In this document: positions 55,069 through 64,000 of the stretch, piece after piece
Position numbering within the stretch: the first letter of the stretch is position 1
How the letters are laid out: every line of letters begins with the position of its first letter
Source of the DNA: Bacteroides zoogleoformans
Lineage (GTDB): Bacteria > Bacteroidota > Bacteroidia > Bacteroidales > Bacteroidaceae
NCBI RefSeq assembly: GCF_002998435.1
Contig: NZ_CP027231.1
Coordinates: 847,001-911,000, forward strand
Direction of reading: 5' to 3'
DNA: 64,000 nucleotides
The notes under the pieces: model-generated
Seen by the model: the letters and a program-made list of their open reading frames with translations, nothing else
Database searches by the model: none
Told to the model about the DNA's origin: nothing
Translations under genes and position numbers: made by a program

Positions 55069-56844
55069 ATGAAGACTTACAAGAAATTACTATATACGGC
55101 ATGTCTGGCAGGAACCACCATGCTGACCGGCTGCGACAGTTTTCTCACGGCGGACAACAAGAGTTCCGTAACCGATGTGGATTATTTCGCAACAGCTTCG
55201 GGATTCCGTTCTCTCGTTTACGACGCGTATGCTCAACTCACGGATATTTATAACAGCGATAATGTCGCCACCTACTTCAATGCCGGCACCGACCTCTATC
55301 AGGACGGGCGTACAGACATAGAGGCCGCCCTGCACCGCTGGTCGAACTTTACTCCCGAAAACGCTACGGTAAAGAAATTCTATACCGACTGCTATGACGG
55401 TATCCGTTCGTGCCTTGCCATCCGGTATTATGCCCCGTCGGCCATCGTCAGCGATGATGTCAGACAAAAGGCCATCGATGAAGGGCGTTTTGTGGAAGCC
55501 TTGTTCTATTACTTGCTGGTGAACAACTACGGAGGCGTACCATTGATACCCGAATATGCAAGCAGTGCCGTCAAGGGCTATCCGCGCGCAACGGCCGAGC
55601 AGGTCTACACCTATATCATCGATGAGCTGAAAAGCATTATCGCCAACAATAAATTGGCAGCCTCAACCGCAACCCGGGGAGGAGGTGAAGCCAGCATCGA
55701 AGCAGCCAAAGCACTATTGGCGAAAACATATCTTTCGGCCGCATGGGACTTGAACAAAACAGACTACTTCACCGAAGCCGCCAAATATGCGGACGAAGTC
55801 ATCAACGGGCGTTCACTGACGGCAGAGTTTGCCGACCTTTGGGCGGCCGACCGTTCGGGCGACGACAACGCGGAATTCATTTTCGACATAGAATATGATT
55901 TTGACAGCACCCATGACCAAACCGTAGGCAACCGTTGGCAATCATTCTACTGCGGCTACTATGGCGGCGCCGAAGAAGGCATGAAGCATGGCGCTTCCGC
56001 GTTCGTCCCCCTCATGCACACACTGAAATGCTTTGAACCCGGAGACAAACGCTACGACGCGACATTCATGAAGACATTGCTGGTAAAGAAAGCATGGAAT
56101 CCGAACAACGGCTTCAAGGAAAACGGCATGCCGATTGGCGATTACTTCGCTTTCTACGCCAACGGGCTGAGCGCAAAAGGCAAAATGGTAGGCGTATATT
56201 ATCCCGCCTATTGGGAATGTGACGCAGCTGCTGTAGCGGCATGGCGTGCCGAAGACCCCGAGAACAGAATCAACACATTCGTCATCCCGCAAAACGACCT
56301 GACAGCCGAAATGGAGCCTATGAGCAACTACATCAAAGACCTGAAAGACTTCTCCGACGGAGTGATTGCCAAATACGGCTTCACCGAAGCACAGAGGATG
56401 AGCTGGGCCGTCAATCCATGCCGCAAATTCGATGACAGCAAGACCGCACAATACACATCCGGCAAGAGTTTCCGCGACCTGCATGTCATCACCTTGCCTG
56501 AAATATTCCTTGTTGCGGCTGAAGCTTATCTGAAAACCAATGACAACGGCAAAGCTCTTGCCCGCATGAATGCGCTCCGCACACGTGCAGGCCTTGCCAC
56601 CGCAACCCATATCGACATTGACGCCATACTGAAAGAGTCTGCTTGCGAAATGTTCGGCAACGGCTGCCGCCGCATGGAGCTGCGTCGCACCGGCAAACTC
56701 GTGGAATACAACAATCTATACAACCCCAACCTGACAGGAAGTGCAGAAACCGCCATCGGCAAAAAGCTCTTATGGCCCATACCGCAAGCAGCCATCGATG
56801 CCAATGATTTGCTGACTTCCAATGATCAGAATCCCGGGTATTAA
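55069..56844 (+). CDS. SusD/RagB-family glycan-binding lipoprotein
   Basis: A 591-residue lipoprotein (lipobox MLTGC) of the SusD/RagB family. The N-domain with TPR-like helices starts at SFLTADNKSSVTDVDYF; the region EALFYYLLVNNYGGVPLI is the usual TPR signature of the family, and the end LWPIPQAAIDANDLLTSN is the typical SusD closing motif. It forms a lid over SusC and binds the glycan at the surface. It follows susC by 20 bp and has no terminator but a 23-bp repeat array behind it. Confidence 0.95.
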   Translation: MKTYKKLLYTACLAGTTMLTGCDSFLTADNKSSVTDVDYFATASGFRSLVYDAYAQLTDIYNSDNVATYFNAGTDLYQDGRTDIEAALHRWSNFTPENATVKKFYTDCYDGIRSCLAIRYYAPSAIVSDDVRQKAIDEGRFVEALFYYLLVNNYGGVPLIPEYASSAVKGYPRATAEQVYTYIIDELKSIIANNKLAASTATRGGGEASIEAAKALLAKTYLSAAWDLNKTDYFTEAAKYADEVINGRSLTAEFADLWAADRSGDDNAEFIFDIEYDFDSTHDQTVGNRWQSFYCGYYGGAEEGMKHGASAFVPLMHTLKCFEPGDKRYDATFMKTLLVKKAWNPNNGFKENGMPIGDYFAFYANGLSAKGKMVGVYYPAYWECDAAAVAAWRAEDPENRINTFVIPQNDLTAEMEPMSNYIKDLKDFSDGVIAKYGFTEAQRMSWAVNPCRKFDDSKTAQYTSGKSFRDLHVITLPEIFLVAAEAYLKTNDNGKALARMNALRTRAGLATATHIDIDAILKESACEMFGNGCRRMELRRTGKLVEYNNLYNPNLTGSAETAIGKKLLWPIPQAAIDANDLLTSNDQNPGY

Positions 56845-56880
56845 TAACAAGCCTGAGCTCGATATAATGAGACGCAAAAC

Positions 56881-57057
56881 GACATGCGTATGTCATTGCT
56901 TATGAGATACGTATGTCGTTGCCTATGAGATACGCATGTCGTTGCCTATGAGATACGTATGTCATTGCTCACGAGATACGTATGTCATTGCTCACGAGAT
57001 ACGTATGTCGTCATCCATGAGATATATAGGACGTGCTTAATGAGATATATAGGACAT
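56881..57057. repeat. Tandem array of eight 23-bp units
   Basis: ATACGTATGTC-like cores begin at 56884, 56907, 56930, 56953, 56976, 56999, 57022 and 57045, an exact 23-bp step. The first six cores centre on ACGTAT- or GCGTAT-type palindromes (GACATGCGTATGTC in the first); the last two change to GATATATAGGAC. Linkers are of the form ATTGCTCACGAG. It lies between the converging susD and second HTCS genes. Confidence 0.9.
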
Positions 57058-57083
57058 TGAGCACTTCTTACATCAGACTCTGG

Positions 57084-60000
57084 TTACTTGTTTTTCATCC
57101 TTTTATCCTTATATTCCGTCGGGGTCATTCCCATCTTCTGCTTGAAGCACTTGCTGAAATAGCGCGGGTCGTTGATGCCCACCATATAGGATATTTGGGT
57201 CATGGTATATTCACCGGTTTCAATAAGCCGGACGGCACGATTGATACGCATTTCCTTAATAAATTCAATGGGTGCCAGTCCGGTCAGAGTTTTCAGTTTC
57301 TTAAAGAACACGGAACGACTGACTGCCAACTCTTGTACCAAATCATCCACAACCAAATCGCCGTTGTCCATATTCTTCTCCATCAGCTCCCGCAGTTTAT
57401 CCATAAACTTACGGTCATTGGGCGACAGCTCCGGAGCCTTTTGTTCTTCCGCCTCCTCTTCCGATGAGCTCAAGGCAACTGTTCCGGAAGACATCAAATC
57501 TGCCCGATACAGTTCCTGAAGCTTGCGGCGCTGCATCAGCAGATTCCTGACGCGCGCCTTCAGATAGGTTGCACTGAAAGGCTTCGTAATGTAATCGTCG
57601 GCACCGAACTCCAGCCCCTCCACCTTGCTTTCCATGGAGGTCTTGGCCGTCAACAGAACAATGGGGATGTGGCTGGTGGTCATATCGGCCCGTAAATCGC
57701 GGGTCATGGCGATGCCGTCTTTTTCAGGCATCATCACGTCGCTGATGATGATGTCGGGCAAAAGCTTTAAGGCTTTGTTCAGCCCCTGCACGCCGTCTGC
57801 CGCCTCTACCACCCGATATTCGGCCGCAAAGACAGAACGCAGGAACAGCCGCAATTCCGAATTATCTTCCACCAGCAACATGGTCTCTTTATCCACCGCC
57901 GCCTCTTCATCTTCTTGTTCCTGCCACGCTGCTTGTTCTGCCGTAGGTGGATGAGTTGCGTTATCCGTATCCATGACTTGCTCTGGCATCCCCACTACCG
58001 CCGCCGCATCATCCCGAAGGAACTCCACTCCGTCATCGTAATGCTCTTTACCTTTCAGGAAATCGACCTTAAAGCAGCTGCCCTCACCCAATTTGCTGTC
58101 AACGGAAATCACGGCTTTATGCATTTCAACCAATTCTTTCACCAAGGACAATCCTATCCCCGTACTCGACTGATTGAACAGCCCTCTATCTACCAGATTC
58201 TCAAACCGCAGGAAGATTGACTTCTTCTTGTTTTCGGCAATGCCGATGCCTTGATCTTCCACCCCTACCGATACGGTTTTCTCTTCTTCACGAACAAAGA
58301 CGGTTATCATTTTTCCGTCAGGAGTGTATTTAAATGCGTTGGATAGGAGGTTGAACACGATTTTCTCGTATTTGTCGACATCCACCCACAGATAAAGCTC
58401 TTCCTTCTCCGTCTCAAACAGAAAGTCGATGTGGCGTTCCTCGGCCATGGCATCAAAACTCTCCATAATCTTACGGGTAAAGGCCACCACATTGATGCGT
58501 TGTACCTGCATCTTCATTTTCTTGTTCTGTATCTTGCGGAAATCGAGAATCTGATTAATCAGGCGGAGCATGCGGTTGGTATTACGCTCCACCACCCGGA
58601 GCTGTTCGCGGACATCGGCCGACAGGGTTGCATTCGCCAAGACGTGTTCCACCGGCCCTGAAATCAAGGTCAGGGGGGTACGCAATTCATGCGAGATGTC
58701 CGTAAAGAAGCGCAGTTTCATATCCGCCATCTGCCGCTCCATATCCACCCGATGCTTCAACCGGTAGATGGTGAACAAGATATATACGGCCGTGATGATA
58801 ATCAGCAGCACCAACAAGACGTAGAGGACGTAGGCATAAGGTGTTTCCCAAAACGAAGGAAGTACCTCTATATCGAGTGTACGGATATTATCCACCCATA
58901 CTCCATCGGCATTCGTCGAGCGCACTTTAAAGACATAATCTCCTTTGGGAAGATTCGTATATGTAGCCATCCGTTGTTTACCCACATAGTTCCATGATTT
59001 TTCAAATCCCTCCAGAATATAGGCATACTGAATCTCGGACGGAGCCGAGTAATCGAGCGCCGCATATTGAATGGTGAAGATATTTTCTTTGTGAGACAGC
59101 TCCAGTTTGCGCGTGTCGTCCAGACTTTGCTTCAAGACCGACTTCTCTCCGGGCATTACATTCTCATTGGAAAGCAACAGACCGGATAATACAATGGGAG
59201 GAACGTAATCGCTCTTGCGTGTGGAATCGGGGTTGAACACAAAGATGCCGTTGCTTGCACCGAACAGGACATTGCCCTGAGAAGTGCAGGCAGCAGCCGC
59301 CTCGCTGAAACGTACCCGGGAAAAAACACCTTTATTATCATAATTCTCAAATCTTTCTTCCGAAGGAATAAACTTGCTGATACCGTTCTCGGTACTCATC
59401 CAAAGATTGGCACTGCCATCCTCGATTATAGACAAAAGCACATCGGACGGCAACCCGTCTTGTACGGAGTAAGACTTGAACCGGGCATTGCCGTCCCGGT
59501 CCAGAGAAACCAGCTTGTTCAACCCTCCGCCGAAGGTGGCCAGATAAAGCTCTTTGTTCCGGGTGGAGATAATCCAGTGAACATCGTTATTGCTCAAGCT
59601 ATGTATATCTTCCGGCACACGCACGTAATGATGAAAAACGGCATCTTCCGGAGAAGCAAAATCTTCGTTCAGCATCAAGGCTCCCACGGTTGTGCCAATC
59701 CAGATATGTCCCCGGCCGTCGCCGGTAATGAAACGTGCTTTGTAGCAATCGTCTATGGGATAACCCTTCAGGTTATTGCGATGATTGACGAAGATTTCCT
59801 TCCCCTCCTTGTCATGCGTCATGTAGTTTACACCGCCGGCAAAGGTAGCCACCCAGATTCTTCCGCGAATGTCTTCGTACACACAATAAACGTTATCGTC
59901 ACTCAAACTGTAAATATCATCTCTCCGATACCTGTAACGTGTCAGTTCATAACGTGCATCGCCTTTCCGTTCGGCTTTTACCAAACCGTCTCCTTTCGTT

Positions 60001-61550
60001 GCAATCCAAAGGCTGCCTTTTTTGTCCTGTAAGATGAAATAAACATTCCCCCGCAACGGAACACCGGTATGTGATATTACGCCTTCCTCCGTCAAATAGC
60101 CCCGCTCCTTACGATTTTTATCATACACCCTCAGTTTGCCGTCTTTCAGGCCTACCCAGAGATTGTGTTCCTTGTCCTCGCAAAGTCCCCTCACCTCGTT
60201 GCTCAACGATTCGTAATGATGGGGCACAGGGGTAATCATCTCAAATTGCGGGGGACGGAAAGTCACTTTCTCCAAGCCCTTTGAGTGGGTGCACATCCAT
60301 AAATTGCCCTGCCTGTCCGAGAAAGCGGCATGAATCTTATTGGAGAAACGCCAGTTGCCGTCCGCCAAACTATTATAGAAAGGACGCAGACAGTTCTGCT
60401 TTCTGTCGAAATAGGAGAATCCTCCTCCGTAAGGATGTACCCACACCATACCGTGGATGTCTTCATGTACATGAAAAGCCGGGCGCGAACGGTCTGTACT
60501 GGTAGGTTCCACGGCGATGGTTTCGGTTTTCAGCGCCTGTGTTTGGGGATTAAAATGTGCAACGATGCCCGGTATGTGCTGTTCAAACCACACTTCCGAA
60601 TATTTGTCCACATAGACGGAATGAACAGGAGCGTCCGGCAAGCGGGACGCCTCATAATGTTTCGTTGTCTTTGTACGGAACTGATACACGTAAAAGCCGT
60701 CGGTAGCGGTGGCTATAAGCATCTCGTGTTCATTCAGTTTCTTGATAGATACGATTTTTGAAGTACCCGGCAGTCGGAACAGGCTAAACTTGCCCGTCGG
60801 CTTCCGGTAGCACCATATACGCCCGTTCTCCGACCCAAAGAGTATTTCATCGCCCTGCTCCAGACAAGCATAGAATGGCTGTCCGTCCTTCGTTTCTTTT
60901 TCTGCCGTCTCCGTAAAAAAAGACACGGGCGTTTTCCTTCCGGACACAAGCATGCCCAATCCATTGTCGGTCAGCATCCACTCATGGCCGGAAAGGTCTT
61001 CATACACCTCGCGTACGCGTACGGCCGGAAACAGACCGGTTTCCGCAGCATACCATTCCGTAGTGAGCCTGTAAGTGTCAGGCGACGTTACGACCCGAAT
61101 CGCTCCCTCCTTTTCGGTAAGCAACCATACGACACCACCGGGTAGAAGCTTGATAGACGTTATTGTGGCAGCGCTTCCTCCTGCATTTCCCGAAGGCACT
61201 TGCTCGAATATCTCGGTGCGGGGATCGAAACGATAGACGCGGTTATCATAAGTCAGAAGCCAGAGAAAACCATACCGGTCTTCATACATCCGGTCTATAC
61301 GGTTATTGGTCAATGCTATTTGGTTGCCCAGCCTCGCTTTATACGTTTTGAATGTATATCCGTCAAAGCGGTTGAGGCCATCCCAAGTGGAGAACCACAT
61401 GTTCCCCCTGCTGTCCTGCAAGATGCCCATCACCGTGTTTTGAGACAAGCCGTCCTCAGATGAATAATGAGTTAAAAAACAATCGGGCTGCGCGCAGACA
61501 GTCCATACATACATCAAACTCGTAATCAGATATAAGATTCTTTTTGCCAT
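57084..61550 (-). CDS. Hybrid two-component system regulator (HTCS), second
   Basis: A 1488-residue HTCS protein. The N-terminus has a signal peptide and many Reg_prop propeller blades (MWFSTWDGLNRFDGYTF, RIWVATFAGGVNYM), then a Y_Y_Y domain, a membrane helix (YVLYVLLVLLIIITAVYILF) and a kinase with H near residue 953 (DISHELRTPLTL). The HATPase is followed by an acidic linker of about 50 residues, a receiver with the aspartate in DIIISDVMMPEKDG near residue 1270, another acidic insert (SSSEEEAEEQ) and an AraC-type domain (YTMTQISYMVGINDPRYFS). It faces the esterase gene divergently. Whether it controls the esterase, the sus pair or the downstream genes cannot be read from the sequence. Confidence 0.93.
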   Translation of the reverse strand: MAKRILYLITSLMYVWTVCAQPDCFLTHYSSEDGLSQNTVMGILQDSRGNMWFSTWDGLNRFDGYTFKTYKARLGNQIALTNNRIDRMYEDRYGFLWLLTYDNRVYRFDPRTEIFEQVPSGNAGGSAATITSIKLLPGGVVWLLTEKEGAIRVVTSPDTYRLTTEWYAAETGLFPAVRVREVYEDLSGHEWMLTDNGLGMLVSGRKTPVSFFTETAEKETKDGQPFYACLEQGDEILFGSENGRIWCYRKPTGKFSLFRLPGTSKIVSIKKLNEHEMLIATATDGFYVYQFRTKTTKHYEASRLPDAPVHSVYVDKYSEVWFEQHIPGIVAHFNPQTQALKTETIAVEPTSTDRSRPAFHVHEDIHGMVWVHPYGGGFSYFDRKQNCLRPFYNSLADGNWRFSNKIHAAFSDRQGNLWMCTHSKGLEKVTFRPPQFEMITPVPHHYESLSNEVRGLCEDKEHNLWVGLKDGKLRVYDKNRKERGYLTEEGVISHTGVPLRGNVYFILQDKKGSLWIATKGDGLVKAERKGDARYELTRYRYRRDDIYSLSDDNVYCVYEDIRGRIWVATFAGGVNYMTHDKEGKEIFVNHRNNLKGYPIDDCYKARFITGDGRGHIWIGTTVGALMLNEDFASPEDAVFHHYVRVPEDIHSLSNNDVHWIISTRNKELYLATFGGGLNKLVSLDRDGNARFKSYSVQDGLPSDVLLSIIEDGSANLWMSTENGISKFIPSEERFENYDNKGVFSRVRFSEAAAACTSQGNVLFGASNGIFVFNPDSTRKSDYVPPIVLSGLLLSNENVMPGEKSVLKQSLDDTRKLELSHKENIFTIQYAALDYSAPSEIQYAYILEGFEKSWNYVGKQRMATYTNLPKGDYVFKVRSTNADGVWVDNIRTLDIEVLPSFWETPYAYVLYVLLVLLIIITAVYILFTIYRLKHRVDMERQMADMKLRFFTDISHELRTPLTLISGPVEHVLANATLSADVREQLRVVERNTNRMLRLINQILDFRKIQNKKMKMQVQRINVVAFTRKIMESFDAMAEERHIDFLFETEKEELYLWVDVDKYEKIVFNLLSNAFKYTPDGKMITVFVREEEKTVSVGVEDQGIGIAENKKKSIFLRFENLVDRGLFNQSSTGIGLSLVKELVEMHKAVISVDSKLGEGSCFKVDFLKGKEHYDDGVEFLRDDAAAVVGMPEQVMDTDNATHPPTAEQAAWQEQEDEEAAVDKETMLLVEDNSELRLFLRSVFAAEYRVVEAADGVQGLNKALKLLPDIIISDVMMPEKDGIAMTRDLRADMTTSHIPIVLLTAKTSMESKVEGLEFGADDYITKPFSATYLKARVRNLLMQRRKLQELYRADLMSSGTVALSSSEEEAEEQKAPELSPNDRKFMDKLRELMEKNMDNGDLVVDDLVQELAVSRSVFFKKLKTLTGLAPIEFIKEMRINRAVRLIETGEYTMTQISYMVGINDPRYFSKCFKQKMGMTPTEYKDKRMKNK

Positions 61551-61570
61551 AATCAGTCCATTCTGTGCGG

Positions 61571-61608
61571 TAAAGATACATATTTCATAGAGAATTATCG
61601 TATCTTTG
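61571..61608. promoter_or_regulatory. Divergent promoter boxes of the HTCS and esterase genes
   Basis: Plus strand: TATCTTTG at 61601-61608, 36 bp before the esterase ATG. Minus strand: TATCTTTA at 61571-61578, one base from consensus, 20 bp before the HTCS start. Confidence 0.55.
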
Positions 61609-61644
61609 TTTTTTATTTAATAATCACAGACAAACCGCCAAGCC

Positions 61645-62799
61645 ATGAGATACACCACCATTCTTTTCTGCCTATTCCTCCTTATGCACTCCACCGCCTC
61701 CGCACAAACCGACACCATCCCTTACGGGACAGTGAAGAACATGCCCACTTTCTATGAACAACTGAAGCGGCAGCTGACCTACCCCATGGCATGGGGCAAC
61801 TCGCCGACAAAGGATTTTGACCGATGGCGTGCAGAAGCCCGCAACATCCTGACGGAATGCATGCAAAACCTTACTCCCGCCCCGCAGAGCTATGACATGG
61901 AAACCGTAGACACAGAATCTCGCAACGGATACAAAGCACATAAAATCCGCTTCAACGTCTCTGCATGGTGCCGTATCCCCGCCTATCTGCTGGTTCCCGA
62001 TGGCAAGGGTCCTTTCCCCGCCATCGTCGTGCTGCACGACCACGGCGCCCATTTCTCCATCGGCAAGGAGAAGATGATACGCCCCTTCCATGTAGCGCCG
62101 GAAACATTGGCCGATGCCGACGACTGGGCAGAACGTTGTTACGACGGCCGGTATGTGGGCGATTATTTTGCAGCCCACGGCTATGCCGTTCTGTCCATCG
62201 ACGCCTTGTTTTGGGGAGAACGCGGTCGAAAGGAGGGCGTCGACTATGACGGACAGCAGGCACTTGCATCCAATTTCCTGCAAATGGGCAGTTCTTGGGG
62301 CGCATTTATCCATATGGACGACGTGCGCAGCGCCGAATTTCTTGCTTCCTTGCCCTTTGTCGATAAAGAGCGAGTGGGATGCCTCGGTTTCTCCATGGGG
62401 GCTTATCGTTCATGGATGCTGTCCGCCCTCACCGACTGCGTGAAGGCCTCCGCCTCGATATGCTGGATGAACACCACAGACAGCCTGATGACGCCGAACA
62501 ATAACCAGAACAAAGGCGGTTCGGCCTACGCCATGCTCATCCCCGGCCTGCGCCGCTATCTGGATTACCCCCATACCGCAAGCATAGCCTGCCCCAAGCC
62601 CACCCTCTTCTTCAACGGAACACAAGACAAGCTATTCCCGATAGCCGGAGTGAAAGACGCCTATGCCACCATGCAGTCCGTATGGAAGAGCCGGCATGCG
62701 GCAAATCGTCTTGTCACCAAAATCTGGGATGAGAAACATTTTTTCAGCCAAGAGATGCAAAATGAAACTTTGGATTTTTTCAACAAATGGCTGAAGTAA
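61645..62799 (+). CDS. Secreted alpha/beta-hydrolase esterase (dienelactone hydrolase/acetyl-xylan-esterase-like)
   Basis: A 384-residue hydrolase with a signal peptide (HSTASAQ). The nucleophile elbow is GFSMGAYRS, the acid is in NGTQDKLFP and the histidine in DEKHFFS; the oxyanion region reads VVLHDHGAHFSIG. This form fits the Abhydrolase_7/DLH-like esterases often found in polysaccharide-utilisation loci, where they remove acetyl or other ester groups from glycans. It is the only carbohydrate-active gene visible beside the sus pair, and is divergent from the second HTCS gene. Confidence 0.85.
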   Translation: MRYTTILFCLFLLMHSTASAQTDTIPYGTVKNMPTFYEQLKRQLTYPMAWGNSPTKDFDRWRAEARNILTECMQNLTPAPQSYDMETVDTESRNGYKAHKIRFNVSAWCRIPAYLLVPDGKGPFPAIVVLHDHGAHFSIGKEKMIRPFHVAPETLADADDWAERCYDGRYVGDYFAAHGYAVLSIDALFWGERGRKEGVDYDGQQALASNFLQMGSSWGAFIHMDDVRSAEFLASLPFVDKERVGCLGFSMGAYRSWMLSALTDCVKASASICWMNTTDSLMTPNNNQNKGGSAYAMLIPGLRRYLDYPHTASIACPKPTLFFNGTQDKLFPIAGVKDAYATMQSVWKSRHAANRLVTKIWDEKHFFSQEMQNETLDFFNKWLK

Positions 62800-62836
62800 C
62801 ACGTGTTTCGCCACCATGAAACTTTTAGTTTCACCC

Positions 62837-62946
62837 ATTCCCTAAGGATGAGACCCTACTTCCCAATACAACTGAAGCCACTTCCCAATACGACTGAGGC
62901 TGCCTCAGTCGTATTGGGAAGCGGCTTCTCCATACATGGGAACAAA
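62837..62946. repeat. 22-bp units with one inverted copy
   Basis: Units start at 62837, 62859, 62881, 62903 and 62925. The second and third are CTTCCCAATACAACTGAAGC and CTTCCCAATACGACTGAGGC. The fourth is inverted, so 62881-62900 and 62902-62921 form a perfect 20-bp inverted repeat with one base between. The first and last are decayed. It lies in the 319-bp gap after the esterase, where nothing else is seen except an A/T-rich stretch before the sigma-factor gene. Confidence 0.7.
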
Positions 62947-63118
62947 TAAGGCCGTAAACACCGTTTCACAACCGCCACACATCGTGCAGGCATGCATCAC
63001 ATATCGCAACCGGCCATTTCTATCCCAAATCCTTGCATACCTCAAGTATTTTAGCGAATATTGCACGTAATTCGTTACAATTATAGAATAGATGTTTCCG
63101 CATAATCATATAACAGAC

Positions 63119-63622
63119 ATGGACGAACAGCTCTTCAGAAGCTTTGTAGAGGCATATTCGGGCGACCTGTTGTATTATGCGCGCTACCTTGTCCGCTCCA
63201 AAGAGGAAGCGGAAGATATTGTGAGCGATGTCTTTGTCGAAGTCTGGCAGAACAGAAATAAACTGGCGGAAATAAAAAAGATAAAAGCATGGCTGCTGAC
63301 CATTACCCACAACAAAGCAGTCTCTTACCTGCGCAAGAAAGCCGGCTCCATGACCTTCGTCTCATGGGACGATTTGGCCGCGCACACCATGCCCGACGAA
63401 TTGCAGACACCCGACGAACGACTCATCAGCCGGGAAGAGATGACCCGCATCAACAAAGCCATCAACGATTTGCCACCCCGCTGCAAGCAAGTATTTGTTC
63501 TGGCCAAGATAGAGAAACTCCCTTATAAAGAGATTGCCACGATGCTGGACATCTCCGTAAAGACCATCAACATACACGTGGCCAAAGCCTTAGAACACAT
63601 AGCAACAGCCTTGGAAAAATAA
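63119..63622 (+). CDS. ECF-type RNA polymerase sigma factor
   Basis: A 167-residue sigma-70 factor with region 2 (LLYYARYLVRSKEEAEDIVSDVFVEVW) and region 4 (LPPRCKQVFVLAKIEKLPYKEIATMLDISVKTINIHVAKA) but no regions 1 and 3, as in extracytoplasmic-function sigma factors. The start is MDEQLFRSF; an ATG nine codons upstream (63092) is possible. A FecR-like anti-sigma gene follows after 131 bp. In Bacteroides such pairs usually control an adjacent SusC/SusD set, which would lie beyond the window. Confidence 0.92.
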   Translation: MDEQLFRSFVEAYSGDLLYYARYLVRSKEEAEDIVSDVFVEVWQNRNKLAEIKKIKAWLLTITHNKAVSYLRKKAGSMTFVSWDDLAAHTMPDELQTPDERLISREEMTRINKAINDLPPRCKQVFVLAKIEKLPYKEIATMLDISVKTINIHVAKALEHIATALEK

Positions 63623-63753
63623 ATCGGAGAAACAAATAAGCACCCCATTGAGCCTTTCCGGCTGACCCGTTTTCCCACCCGCACAAAAAAACTATCTTTC
63701 GGAATAGGAGATTTTAAAACAAGCTGCGTCATATTAATAACACTGTCACACAG

Positions 63754-64000
63754 ATGGAAGATAAAAAAAACAAAGAAAACGAAAAATACCAACAGTTGGC
63801 CTCTTTCTTGGACAACCGTTCAGCCCGCCCCGATGAGAGTTTTTCTCAATCGGAAGAAGAAGAAGATTTGCAGAAGTTGATTTTCTTATGGGACGAGTGC
63901 ACACCTTCCCGGACAGAGGCAAACGAAGTGTGGGACAAAGCACTTCGGAAGATAGAAGAGCAGGCCGGCAAACAAACGCCCCGTATCAAAAAGCACACGG
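63754..64000 (+). CDS. FecR-type anti-sigma factor, N-terminal part
   Basis: The frame is open from ATG 63754 to the window end (82 residues). It begins MEDKKNKENEKYQQLASFLD and goes on with acidic residues and FLWDECTPSRTEANEVWDKA, the form of FecR-family N-terminal cytoplasmic domains that bind the sigma factor. The membrane helix and periplasmic FecR domain would come after the edge. Confidence 0.7.
   Translation, partial: MEDKKNKENEKYQQLASFLDNRSARPDESFSQSEEEEDLQKLIFLWDECTPSRTEANEVWDKALRKIEEQAGKQTPRIKKHT

Overview
The window reads as a chromosomal segment of a Bacteroides-type gut anaerobe (Bacteroidales). The evidence is a SusC/SusD pair, two hybrid two-component regulators, a TonB receptor operon, DUF5686 and DUF4492 proteins, an IS110-family transposase, and many promoters of the Bacteroides type (-7 box TAnnTTTG, often with TTTG 19-20 bp upstream). 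Species cannot be fixed from the sequence alone.

Layout. 0-2 kb: the 3' end of a TtcA-like tRNA thiolase gene, then gene debris (IS21-type end repeats, a truncated IS982 transposase, a twice-frameshifted AbiEii toxin). 2-7.6 kb: an OadA/PycB-like carboxyltransferase without a biotin lysine, a secreted M16 protease and a hexapeptide acetyltransferase. 7.6-9.1 kb: a candidate small RNA and an IS110-family transposase with a strongly structured non-coding flank. 9.2-20 kb: a Tat-exported aldo/keto reductase with an NTF2-like lipoprotein and a divergent AraC regulator, a TRIC-type channel, a catalytically altered UDP-GlcNAc 2-epimerase homologue, a DUF5686 outer-membrane protein followed by rarA, a D-2-hydroxyacid dehydrogenase and a membrane EEP phosphatase. 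20-26 kb: a TonB receptor, a repeat-bearing lipoprotein and a surface DRGH nuclease. 26-36 kb: ettA, tRNA-Lys, a GH29 fucosidase relic, a GH36 alpha-galactosidase, an OmpA lipoprotein, mtgA and a cytochrome bd operon. 36-43 kb: a TolC/MacA/MacB-like efflux operon with its own LytS/LytTR pair. 43-47 kb: a second candidate small RNA and the oxidative pentose-phosphate operon gnd-zwf-pgl. 47-62.8 kb: a polysaccharide-utilisation-type locus of HTCS, SusC, SusD, HTCS and an esterase. 63-64 kb: an ECF sigma factor and the start of a FecR-type anti-sigma factor.

The most unusual signal is a set of intergenic tandem arrays with almost fixed periods of 22-23 bp (also one of 11 bp). Their unit sequences are unrelated between loci, but each unit carries a short dyad-symmetric core. 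The longest, between the MacA-like and MacB-like genes, has 16 cores at exactly 23 bp, shows paired changes in the core arms, and is bracketed by inverted copies of a GC-rich palindrome. A second 23-bp array lies between the GH36 and OmpA genes, with a 22-bp array directly after it. A third 23-bp array lies between susD and an HTCS gene. A further 22-bp set follows the esterase. I know of no feature class that explains them.

Other points of interest are two terminator-ended small RNA candidates, a possible IS110 bridge RNA, two enzyme homologues missing catalytic residues, and a nutrient-acquisition-like nuclease operon.
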